Shown here: positions 8,574 through 14,964 of the stretch, piece after piece
Position numbering within the stretch: the first letter of the stretch is position 1
Layout: the number at the start of each line of letters is the position of its first letter
Origin: Nonlabens sp.
GTDB lineage: Bacteria > Bacteroidota > Bacteroidia > Flavobacteriales > Flavobacteriaceae
Length of the DNA: 34,092 nucleotides
Direction: 5' to 3'
NCBI GenBank assembly: GCA_020630715.1
Contig: JAHDIQ010000011.1
Coordinates: 1 to 34,092, forward strand
Notes under the pieces: generated by a model
The model's input: only the letters and a program-made list of their open reading frames with translations
Told to the model about the DNA's origin: nothing
Databases searched by the model: none
Program-made: the position numbers and the translations under genes

Positions 8574-8604
8574 TTTGGATGTTATGATAAACGCTTTATA
8601 TTTG
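8574..8604 (+). promoter_or_regulatory. Promoter of tRNA-Val
   Basis: TTTG (8574-8577), 19 nt, then TATATTTG (8597-8604) is an almost ideal Bacteroidetes vegetative promoter. The tRNA begins 12 nt after the -7 box. Confidence 0.8.
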
Positions 8605-8616
8605 CATCCGCTTTTA

Positions 8617-8691
8617 GGGCGCGTAGCTCAGTTGGTTCAGAGCACTTGGTTTACACCCAAGGGGTCAGGGGTTCGAATCCCTTCGCGCCCA
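8617..8691 (+). tRNA. tRNA-Val (anticodon TAC)
   Basis: All four arms fold: acceptor GGGCGCG (8617-8623) with CGCGCCC (8684-8690); D arm GCTC/GAGC; anticodon stem CTTGG (8645-8649) with CCAAG (8657-8661), loop TTTACAC giving anticodon TAC at 8652-8654; T arm AGGGG/CCCTT around TTCGAAT. The discriminator is A at 8691, and CCA is not encoded. Anticodon TAC reads GUA and related Val codons. Confidence 0.97.
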
Positions 8692-8694
8692 CAG

Positions 8695-8726
8695 AAAGGT
8701 CTTCAGGAATGAAGACCTTTTTTTAT
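8695..8726 (+). terminator. Terminator of tRNA-Val
   Basis: A perfect 10-bp stem (8695-8704 with 8711-8720), a 6-nt loop and a T-run lie directly after the tRNA. Confidence 0.9.
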
Positions 8727-8799
8727 TTCCTTAGTTTTTGTTTTTTAAAAGTGATACTTTCTTTTTTTCAATGTAACCACATTTCACTAGCTTAGCATC

Positions 8800-9819
8800 A
8801 TGAAAATATTAGTAACAGGTGGTTTAGGATTTATAGGTTCGCATGTGGTGGTAGATTTATTACAACGTGACTATGAGGTATGTATCATTGATAATCTCTC
8901 TAATTCCTCTTTAAAAGTATTAGATTCTATTAAGACCATTACTGGTAAATCTCCTCATTTTGAAGAATTGGACTTGCGAGAGCGTGACAATGTAAGAGCT
9001 TATTTTAAAAGGCATCAGGATATTAACGGTGTGATTCATTTTGCAGCTTCTAAGGCAGTAGGAGAAAGTGTTGAAAATCCATTATTGTACTATGAAAATA
9101 ATGTGGGAACACTGGTGTACATCATGCAGGAATTAAGTAAGTTGGAGCAACGGCACTTGATTTTCAGTTCTTCATGTACCGTTTATGGTCAGGCAGATGA
9201 GCTTCCTATTACAGAAAATGCACCCGTAAAACCAGCCGAATCTCCTTATGGCAATACAAAACAAATAGGCGAAGAAATCATTAAAGACGTCTGTAAGGTG
9301 CAGCCAGATTTCTGTGCTATTGCATTACGATATTTTAATCCTATAGGCGCTCACAAAAGTTCTTTAATAGGTGAACTACCATTAGGGACACCTCAAAATC
9401 TTGTGCCTTATATTACCCAAACCGCTATGGGAATACGTGAGCAGTTATCTGTATATGGGGATGATTATCCTACTAGAGATGGAACCGCAATACGTGATTA
9501 TATTCATGTAGTAGATTTAGCAGCAGCTCATGTAGTAGCTTTAGAACGACTGATTCACAAAAAATCCAAAGCAAATTTTGAAACCTTTAATGTAGGAACT
9601 GGAACAGGTTCAACCGTTCTAGAAGTGGTTCAGGCTTTTCAAAAAGCCACTGGAGAATCTTTGAATTATAGAATTGTAGATCGTAGACCTGGTGATGTCA
9701 CTGCTGCTTATGCAGATACTACAAAAGTAAATTCAGAGTTAGGGTGGAAAGCTCAGTATTCACTAGAGGATTCGTTAGAAAGTGCCTGGAATTGGGAAAA
9801 AGCAGTGCGTAAGGAATAA
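8800..9819 (+). CDS. galE: UDP-glucose 4-epimerase
   Basis: GalE interconverts UDP-glucose and UDP-galactose (or the GlcNAc/GalNAc pair) in the cytoplasm, feeding galactose use and surface polysaccharide synthesis. The 339-residue SDR protein has the NAD-binding TGGLGFIGSHVV (6-17), the SSSCTVYG segment, the catalytic Tyr150-x3-Lys154 in SPYGNTKQIGEE, and GTAIRDYIHVVDLA near the C-terminal substrate domain, all typical of GalE. It sits alone after the tRNA-Val terminator. Its stop codon directly abuts the stop codon of the convergent gene on the other strand. Confidence 0.93.
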   Translation: MKILVTGGLGFIGSHVVVDLLQRDYEVCIIDNLSNSSLKVLDSIKTITGKSPHFEELDLRERDNVRAYFKRHQDINGVIHFAASKAVGESVENPLLYYENNVGTLVYIMQELSKLEQRHLIFSSSCTVYGQADELPITENAPVKPAESPYGNTKQIGEEIIKDVCKVQPDFCAIALRYFNPIGAHKSSLIGELPLGTPQNLVPYITQTAMGIREQLSVYGDDYPTRDGTAIRDYIHVVDLAAAHVVALERLIHKKSKANFETFNVGTGTGSTVLEVVQAFQKATGESLNYRIVDRRPGDVTAAYADTTKVNSELGWKAQYSLEDSLESAWNWEKAVRKE

Positions 9820-10338
9820 CTATTTGTCAAAAGGAATTTCTACAGTTTCATTTGGTATCCTGGCGTCTACTAAATTAGTTTTTAATACCGTAGCAACTTG
9901 CTGTGCTGTCTTGAAACCTTGTTCAGGATCGTCAAAATAGAATAATTCAATGTGCCTGATTTTATCATACCACAAATTCATTTCAAAATTAAATTTACCA
10001 TTTTTAAGTGGTTGCCTAAAAATTGATATATAGTCTGGTCTTGGTAAGATTTTCCATTTTCCTATAGAGAGTGGACCTAATCGATATCCTTTTTGATATG
10101 TGTTTTTTGTTAAGTCTATTTGTAGCTGTTGCGTAACTACTGGTTTTACCGCCGTTGTTCCTACTATTATTGCTACTGTAATCCATGAGGCAAATCCTCG
10201 CCAGCCATTATCTTGTGTAAAATCAGTCGTAGCAAAAGCTAAATAAATCATAGTAATTAACACCATAATGCCTACAGCTGCAATAAGGTTGAAAAATAAA
10301 GCTGGCGCCTTATCACGTATGACAATTTTATCTGTCAT
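9820..10338 (-). CDS. Small membrane protein of unknown function
   Basis: Not recognised. The 172-residue product has two hydrophobic segments (about residues 14-35 and 47-66) followed by a soluble domain with beta-rich character that includes PRPDYISIFRQP and LWYDKIRHIELFYFDDPEQG. It looks like a membrane-anchored domain facing one side of the inner membrane. It lies 3 nt after the GAF-domain gene on the same strand, so the two are probably one transcript. Confidence 0.7.
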   Translation of the reverse strand: MTDKIVIRDKAPALFFNLIAAVGIMVLITMIYLAFATTDFTQDNGWRGFASWITVAIIVGTTAVKPVVTQQLQIDLTKNTYQKGYRLGPLSIGKWKILPRPDYISIFRQPLKNGKFNFEMNLWYDKIRHIELFYFDDPEQGFKTAQQVATVLKTNLVDARIPNETVEIPFDK

Positions 10339-10341
10339 TAT

Positions 10342-10797
10342 CTAGATAATAGAAGCCACTTGAGCATTTACCCATTCCAGGAACTTTTCATCTTTATCGT
10401 CAAAGGCATCAATTGTATTACTATCAATGTCGATTTGTCCTATGTTTTTACCATTTTTAAACAATGGGATGACCACTTCACTTTTCACATGAATACTGCA
10501 AGCAATATAATTATCTTGAGCGTGTACATCAGGCACTACAAAGTTTTGATTAGAAACCGCAACCTGACCACAAATCCCTTTACCAAAAGGTATGACTTTA
10601 TGATCTGTAGGTATCCCAGCTTGAGATTTCAAATGTAAGGTAGGCTCTGATGGATGCGCCATGTAAAATCCTACCCAATCGTAAGTGGATACTTTTGCTT
10701 GAAGCAACTCACAAATCGATTGCATTTTCTCATCATTGTTGTGATGGTCGTTATTGATAATTGATGTTACTTCTGGTTTTAACAATTCTAATTCCAT
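10342..10797 (-). CDS. GAF-domain protein related to free methionine-R-sulfoxide reductase
   Basis: A single GAF domain fills this 151-residue cytoplasmic protein. The segments YDWVGFYM, IPFGKGICGQVA, VVPDVHAQDNYIAC and SEVVIPLFKNGKNIGQIDIDS match the fRMsr (YebR/MsrC) family, which reduces free methionine-R-sulfoxide. Compared with E. coli fRMsr, the cysteines equivalent to Cys94 (here Cys76) and catalytic Cys118 (here Cys100) are present, but the one equivalent to Cys84 is a His (His66). It may resolve its disulfide differently, or be a ligand-binding relative. Activity is therefore inferred. It shares a transcript with the downstream small membrane protein. Confidence 0.82.
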   Translation of the reverse strand: MELELLKPEVTSIINNDHHNNDEKMQSICELLQAKVSTYDWVGFYMAHPSEPTLHLKSQAGIPTDHKVIPFGKGICGQVAVSNQNFVVPDVHAQDNYIACSIHVKSEVVIPLFKNGKNIGQIDIDSNTIDAFDDKDEKFLEWVNAQVASII

Positions 10798-10845
10798 GTG
10801 CTTATTATAAAATATAAAAGTACAGACTTGAATTATTTTAATAAG

Positions 10846-10853
10846 TAACTTTG
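10846..10853 (+). promoter_or_regulatory. -7 box TAACTTTG before xrtF
   Basis: TAACTTTG fits TANNTTTG and lies 16 nt before the TTG start at 10870. A TTG at 10828-10830 is only 15 nt upstream, shorter than the usual 17-23 nt, so the -33 part is doubtful. Confidence 0.45.
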
Positions 10854-10869
10854 TGATAAACTTGATAGT

Positions 10870-11403
10870 TTGAATAAACTGCGTCCATATTATCCTATTT
10901 TTAAATTTGTAGCCGTTTTTGGAGGTGTTTACCTACTGCTTTCTATGTGCTACTACTTCTATTTGAATCAGGATTATAGAGGTCTTAATTATCCAGATCC
11001 AGTGACTTCGCAAGTAGCTTATCAAACACAACAGCTTCTTAATCTTACCAGTTATGAAGCTCATATTTTTAACACTTCTGGGCATCCATCTGTTTTTATG
11101 TATGTAAATAAACAAGGCGTTTATAGGGTCATAGAAGGTTGTAACGCGATGAGCGTAATGATTCTATTTGTTAGTTTTGTTCTCGCTTTCGCGAAAGCGT
11201 GGAAAAAAACAGCTCTATTCATTCTATCCGGTTTAATACTAATTTATATTGTCAACGTACTAAGGCTCGTGGCTCTTGCCATTATTAAGTACGAATATCC
11301 AGAATACGATCATATATCACACGAAATTTTATTTCCAGTAGTGATTTACGGAATGGTCATTTTATTGTGGTTATACTGGATTAAATCACCTATAAAGTCA
11401 TGA
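10870..11403 (+). CDS. xrtF: Exosortase family protein XrtF
   Basis: Exosortases are multi-pass inner-membrane transpeptidase-like enzymes that process C-terminal sorting signals. This 177-residue protein has a first membrane helix at about 12-29 and three more in the C-terminal half. The three expected catalytic residues are in place: Cys91 in VIEGCNAMSVMILF, Arg132 in VNVLRLVAL, and His151 in HISHEILFPVVIYG. Length and motifs fit the flavobacterial XrtF subfamily, as does the partner gene that overlaps it by 4 nt. The start is a TTG at 10870, placed just behind a -7 box; the first ATG would remove the first membrane helix. A palindrome copy lies in the gene (11185-11198), translated as AFAK. 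No protein in the window shows a PEP-CTERM-like C-terminus. Confidence 0.88.
   Translation: MNKLRPYYPIFKFVAVFGGVYLLLSMCYYFYLNQDYRGLNYPDPVTSQVAYQTQQLLNLTSYEAHIFNTSGHPSVFMYVNKQGVYRVIEGCNAMSVMILFVSFVLAFAKAWKKTALFILSGLILIYIVNVLRLVALAIIKYEYPEYDHISHEILFPVVIYGMVILLWLYWIKSPIKS
11185..11198. repeat. Palindrome GCTTTCGCGAAAGC, copy 3 (inside xrtF)
   Basis: Perfect copy within xrtF, read as GCT TTC GCG AAA GCG (AFAKA) between two membrane helices. Confidence 0.9.
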
Positions 11404-11846
11404 CCATTCAGCGCATTTTTTCTACTATAGCGACCGTTGTTTTGGTCATAGGAATTGTACTGATACGTTATTTTGAAGTATCATTATTTCAAGATCCGTT
11501 GAATGATTATTTTCATTCAGATTTTCAAAACTTTCCTATTCCTGATATTGACTTATGGAAAACTGTATTTTCCACGAGCTTGCGGTTTTTAATGAATATG
11601 GTGCTATCCTTATGGATTCTTTGGTTCTTATATAAACGAGAAGACTACCTCAAAGCATCGTTATGGGTATTCCTATTTGCATTTATAATTCTAATGTTAG
11701 CATTTATAACACTAGTACAATTAGATGGTCAATGGGTTAAAATGGCATTATTCTATGTACGTAGATTTTTAATTCATCCGCTATTGCTGTTTATTTTGGT
11801 AGCAGGATGTTACTTTTTAAAAACTAGAAATAAGAAACTGACTTAA
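11400..11846 (+). CDS. Exosortase F system-associated protein
   Basis: A 148-residue membrane protein with about four hydrophobic helices (roughly 5-23, 58-78, 85-107, 125-141). Conserved-looking polar features inside the membrane region include SLRFLMNMVLSLWILWFLYKR and the YVRRFLIHPLLLF stretch. Its ATG overlaps the xrtF stop (ATGA), and small membrane proteins of this type are the known fixed partner of XrtF in flavobacteria. The function is not known; a chaperone or subunit role for XrtF is only inferred. Its TAA shares the four bases TTAA with the stop codon of the convergent sulfatase-like gene. Confidence 0.82.
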   Translation: MTIQRIFSTIATVVLVIGIVLIRYFEVSLFQDPLNDYFHSDFQNFPIPDIDLWKTVFSTSLRFLMNMVLSLWILWFLYKREDYLKASLWVFLFAFIILMLAFITLVQLDGQWVKMALFYVRRFLIHPLLLFILVAGCYFLKTRNKKLT

Positions 11847-13297
11847 TCTACTTTCTGTAGAACAGACTTATTTTGATCATCGTAATATTTGTAGACACCT
11901 TTTTCAGATCCGTGTTTAATGATCTGGTAAGAACTATTATCTCTATCTGGAATACTAGAGTCACTTAAAGAATTGAACAACCTAGGGAATAAATTAATAC
12001 TGGTGTCAGGTAAAGAATCAGATGTAACCGTATATGGGATTTTAATGGCGTACAAACTGCCAAATATTGCTTGTTTTAACTTGATGTCCTTAGTAGTAGA
12101 AATCATGGATTCTTCTGTATAATTATATCCTACATAACCGCCATGATCTGCTGCTATAATGATGATAGCTTTTGGGTCACGTTGTTCTATATTAGTTACT
12201 AATTCTAGTAATTGTGAGTTGGTGTACTGAAGCTTTTTGATATAATTATTACGCTCTTTAAATTGATCAGAGTTTGCGTTTTTCTTACCTGTGATGTGGC
12301 TAGGTTCAAGAATTTCGATAAAATAAAATTGAGGGTTTTGATTAGCTTTACTCATTAATTGTTTTAAATCGCCTAGATAATCAGCATTGTAATGATAGTT
12401 AGGTAATGCTGTTAAATCTGTGGTTTCAATGTTGATGCGATCATAAAATACTTCTGGATGGTTTAATAATAGGTAGCGGTGCTGTAGGATTGCTGTAGTA
12501 TAATATCCGTTGTTTTTTAAAAGGTTTAATACTGGATTTTTACCCATTATTAATTCTCGGGCTTCAGGTAATTCACTTTCCATATTCCCATTATTATAGT
12601 AATGATGTTGCGCCGTGAATAAGGTAGCATTAGAAGTCAATGTAGAACCATAATTACTTCGGTAATCGTGATTAAACATAAAACCTTTTGTACTTAATGC
12701 ATTATAAAATGAGCTGTTGTTAAACTTGTAATACTCATTTTCTAAAGCAACTTTACTTGCATAGCCATCTGGCTGTATAAAGTAAATGTTAGGTTTTTGC
12801 TTTAGTTCTATATTATCAAATACGCTAATATCTACCCAATTATTTGAATTACTGGATTGAGTGATGTAAGTAAAACCAAATTTTACCACACTAAAAACAA
12901 TCATTATACCCAGAAGTACTATAAACTTCTTATAGTGCTTTCCTAGAAACCAACTCAACCCTAAAATAATTACTCCAGCTAGGATTAGTGCTTTCCATCG
13001 CCAGCCCATATAAATTACAACAGATAAATTGATGGCCGTAAGAATGAAAAATAGGCTAGAATAAATGAAATTCTTGAGTTGATCACTTTGCTTTTTAATG
13101 AGTATGGAAACACCTAGAATCATTAAAGATGGTACTACCATCATCCATAAAATAAACCTAGAAAATTGATACCATGAATTAACTAGGTAATAATTCTTTG
13201 TATACAAATAAGTGATTGCATATAAGCCTGGTAGTAAGCTTATGAGCCACCAGTAGTGCTTATTATTGTTAAGATATGTAATGATCTTAGTTCTCAT
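11843..13297 (-). CDS. Membrane-anchored sulfatase/alkaline-phosphatase-fold enzyme
   Basis: The 484-residue protein begins with five hydrophobic helices (about 16-33, 47-66, 77-96, 102-118, 124-144) and continues with an exported sulfatase-like domain. That domain has an early metal-ligand motif NIYFIQPDGYAS (Asp177), a candidate Ser/Thr nucleophile region NYGSTLTSNATLF (about 215-227), and the late metal-ligand motif IIIIAADHGG (Asp384, His385). This plan resembles lipoteichoic-acid synthase and phosphoethanolamine transferases, which move head groups onto surface polymers or lipids. There is no Cys-x-Pro-x-Arg formylglycine motif, so a true sulfatase is unlikely. It overlaps the upstream methyltransferase gene by 11 nt. 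The substrate is unknown. Confidence 0.8.
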   Translation of the reverse strand: MRTKIITYLNNNKHYWWLISLLPGLYAITYLYTKNYYLVNSWYQFSRFILWMMVVPSLMILGVSILIKKQSDQLKNFIYSSLFFILTAINLSVVIYMGWRWKALILAGVIILGLSWFLGKHYKKFIVLLGIMIVFSVVKFGFTYITQSSNSNNWVDISVFDNIELKQKPNIYFIQPDGYASKVALENEYYKFNNSSFYNALSTKGFMFNHDYRSNYGSTLTSNATLFTAQHHYYNNGNMESELPEARELIMGKNPVLNLLKNNGYYTTAILQHRYLLLNHPEVFYDRINIETTDLTALPNYHYNADYLGDLKQLMSKANQNPQFYFIEILEPSHITGKKNANSDQFKERNNYIKKLQYTNSQLLELVTNIEQRDPKAIIIIAADHGGYVGYNYTEESMISTTKDIKLKQAIFGSLYAIKIPYTVTSDSLPDTSINLFPRLFNSLSDSSIPDRDNSSYQIIKHGSEKGVYKYYDDQNKSVLQKVD

Positions 13298-14654
13298 TGC
13301 GTTGCAATAAGTATAGGGTTCTATGTGATCCTTTAATTTCTTGACGTTTTAAAATCTTAAAATGATCCAGATATACTCGTTCAAAATCTGCCTTGTTATA
13401 ACCGTCAAAAAGAGATCTAGCTTCTCGTTTGCTATCCAGTAAGAAATTTACCCAACTGTCATTTCTGTCTGGAAATTCTATAATCAGATACTCGCTTAGT
13501 GATGTAAAAAATGGAGCACTCATTTCAAAAGGTACATTGCCAGAAATGGTTAGATGATGGATGATGGCTAGTGCCATGTGCACATCTGCTTTGTAATCTT
13601 TTAGTCTGTTTATGAATGCGTCTCGTTCCTTATTGTTAAATCCTATCGCAGCTACAGGTTGTAACAAGTCTATTACTAGGCTAGTCATTTTATGACCTTT
13701 AAGCGATTTTTTATAGCTTGCATCAATCGCGCTTTGATCTATATCACATATAAGTGCCTGATCTATCTGATCAATGATTTCATTACAAAAGGTTCCGTCA
13801 TTACCACCTAAATCAACCACCTTTTTTGCCTGAAGATCATGGATCCATTCTTTAATCAAGCTTTTTTTAGCAGTGAAAGATGTATCATCATAATTAGTTT
13901 GCTGGTAATAGTGACTCCATTGCGTATTTTCTTTAAGCTCTAAATTTCCTATATATTGATCCAGCGATTTTAAAATTTTTAATTGACCAACTTTACTTAG
14001 TTGTTTTTTAGAATCTGTTGTTTTTTTACCTGTAGTAGTGTTCTGTTGTTTACCTAGATAATGAATGTGTGCATAAATCGTAGGATTTAATTTGCTATGC
14101 CATGGTAATAAAGTGGCAGCATCTTTAAGAGGTAACCCATTAATATGATGTTGCAATGTTTTTAAATGTTGACTTCCGTAGTATTTAGATAGAATTAGTG
14201 GTGCTAGAAAATGCTCATTAAATTGCTGAAGTGCTTTCCATGGTTCACCGTCTTTATAAGTTTCAATACTTAAAGTGTCTATAAAAATCGCTTTCCCTTT
14301 TTGAAAAGTTACATTAAATGCGCTAGCATCTTTTAGGCAAAATCCATGTTCTAGCAATAACATTTGAATACGTAAAGTGAGTTGGGCAGCATGCTTATAC
14401 GCTGTAAAACTCCACTCGTATGGATAGGTTATAAACTCTAATTGTTCTGGTTTTAATATAATTTCATGCTCATTTCTATATATCTCTTCATGTGGAATGA
14501 GCCATTTTTTACTCCATAACAATTCATAAACTTTTGCGGTAACTATAGCATCATATTCATTAAAGTAACTAGGTGTTATCTTTCTATAAATACGATCATC
14601 TTCTTTGTAGATATATCCAGATGGATCGCGGTAAGAGGCAGGATGCCTTTTCAT
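13287..14654 (-). CDS. Two-domain protein: kinase-like N-terminus and SAM methyltransferase
   Basis: This 455-residue cytoplasmic protein has two parts joined by a polar linker (about 202-222, rich in Thr, Lys and Ser). The C-terminal part has a class I SAM-binding motif, VVDLGGNDGTF (279-289), with an acidic strand ICDID (302-306), and resembles methyltransferases of the NoeA-like nodulation group. The N-terminal part has GFCLKDASAFNVTFQKGKA and then FIDTLS: Asp109 and Asn114 keep the D-x4-N spacing of a kinase catalytic loop and Asp126 sits where a metal-binding DFG Asp would be. A kinase-like fold there is my inference. The gene starts on the last base of the upstream stop codon and overlaps the sulfatase-like gene, so all three work from one transcript. 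Confidence 0.78.
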   Translation of the reverse strand: MKRHPASYRDPSGYIYKEDDRIYRKITPSYFNEYDAIVTAKVYELLWSKKWLIPHEEIYRNEHEIILKPEQLEFITYPYEWSFTAYKHAAQLTLRIQMLLLEHGFCLKDASAFNVTFQKGKAIFIDTLSIETYKDGEPWKALQQFNEHFLAPLILSKYYGSQHLKTLQHHINGLPLKDAATLLPWHSKLNPTIYAHIHYLGKQQNTTTGKKTTDSKKQLSKVGQLKILKSLDQYIGNLELKENTQWSHYYQQTNYDDTSFTAKKSLIKEWIHDLQAKKVVDLGGNDGTFCNEIIDQIDQALICDIDQSAIDASYKKSLKGHKMTSLVIDLLQPVAAIGFNNKERDAFINRLKDYKADVHMALAIIHHLTISGNVPFEMSAPFFTSLSEYLIIEFPDRNDSWVNFLLDSKREARSLFDGYNKADFERVYLDHFKILKRQEIKGSHRTLYLLQRNEN

Positions 14655-14848
14655 TAATCCTGATTTAAGTCTTGATCATCATAGGTAGAATCAAAATCTG
14701 ATTCATCCTTCTTCTTAGAAATGCCTAACCAGCCTTTTACAGTTGCAAGTGCATTTTTATAAAATAATACAAATCCAGCAGCAGCGGCAAGTGCTGCTTG
14801 CGCAATCATCATTCCTATGGAAGGATCTATGTAGTACATTAAATTCAT
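14654..14848 (-). CDS. 64-residue membrane protein with YIDP motif
   Basis: The small protein starts MNLMYYIDPSIGMMIAQAAL, has one membrane helix (about 10-31), a basic stretch and an acidic C-terminal tail (about 47-64). Short proteins with a YIDPxxG start followed by a helix recur near surface-polymer genes; that is from memory and was not searched. It is the first gene of a three-gene unit, overlapping the next by 1 nt. It is probably a small subunit or adaptor for the methyltransferase or the sulfatase-fold enzyme. Function unknown. Confidence 0.75.
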   Translation of the reverse strand: MNLMYYIDPSIGMMIAQAALAAAAGFVLFYKNALATVKGWLGISKKKDESDFDSTYDDQDLNQD

Positions 14849-14880
14849 GTGGGCAAGATAATCTATTAACTGCTAAACAT

Positions 14881-14915
14881 AAAAAAAACAGCCCATCTAG
14901 ATGATGAGCTGTTTT
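14881..14915 (-). terminator. Terminator downstream of the metalloprotease gene
   Basis: On the minus strand a 13-bp stem (14903-14915 with 14885-14897, one G-U pair) with a 5-nt loop is followed by a T-run. It lies about 50 nt past the protease stop codon and separates that gene from the three-gene membrane module. Confidence 0.88.
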
Positions 14916-14929
14916 GTTGTTGTGATTAT

Positions 14930-14943
14930 GCTTTCGCGAAAGC
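14930..14943. repeat. Palindrome GCTTTCGCGAAAGC, copy 4 (intergenic)
   Basis: Perfect copy between the protease stop codon and its terminator, so it would be transcribed as a short hairpin in the 3' untranslated region. Confidence 0.9.
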
Positions 14944-14964
14944 GAAATATCTAAAACCTCATTA

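Noticed and set aside
8553-8795. Open frame of about 80 codons on the plus strand
   Set aside because: It runs straight through the tRNA-Val gene and its terminator; the peptide is a translation of the tRNA.
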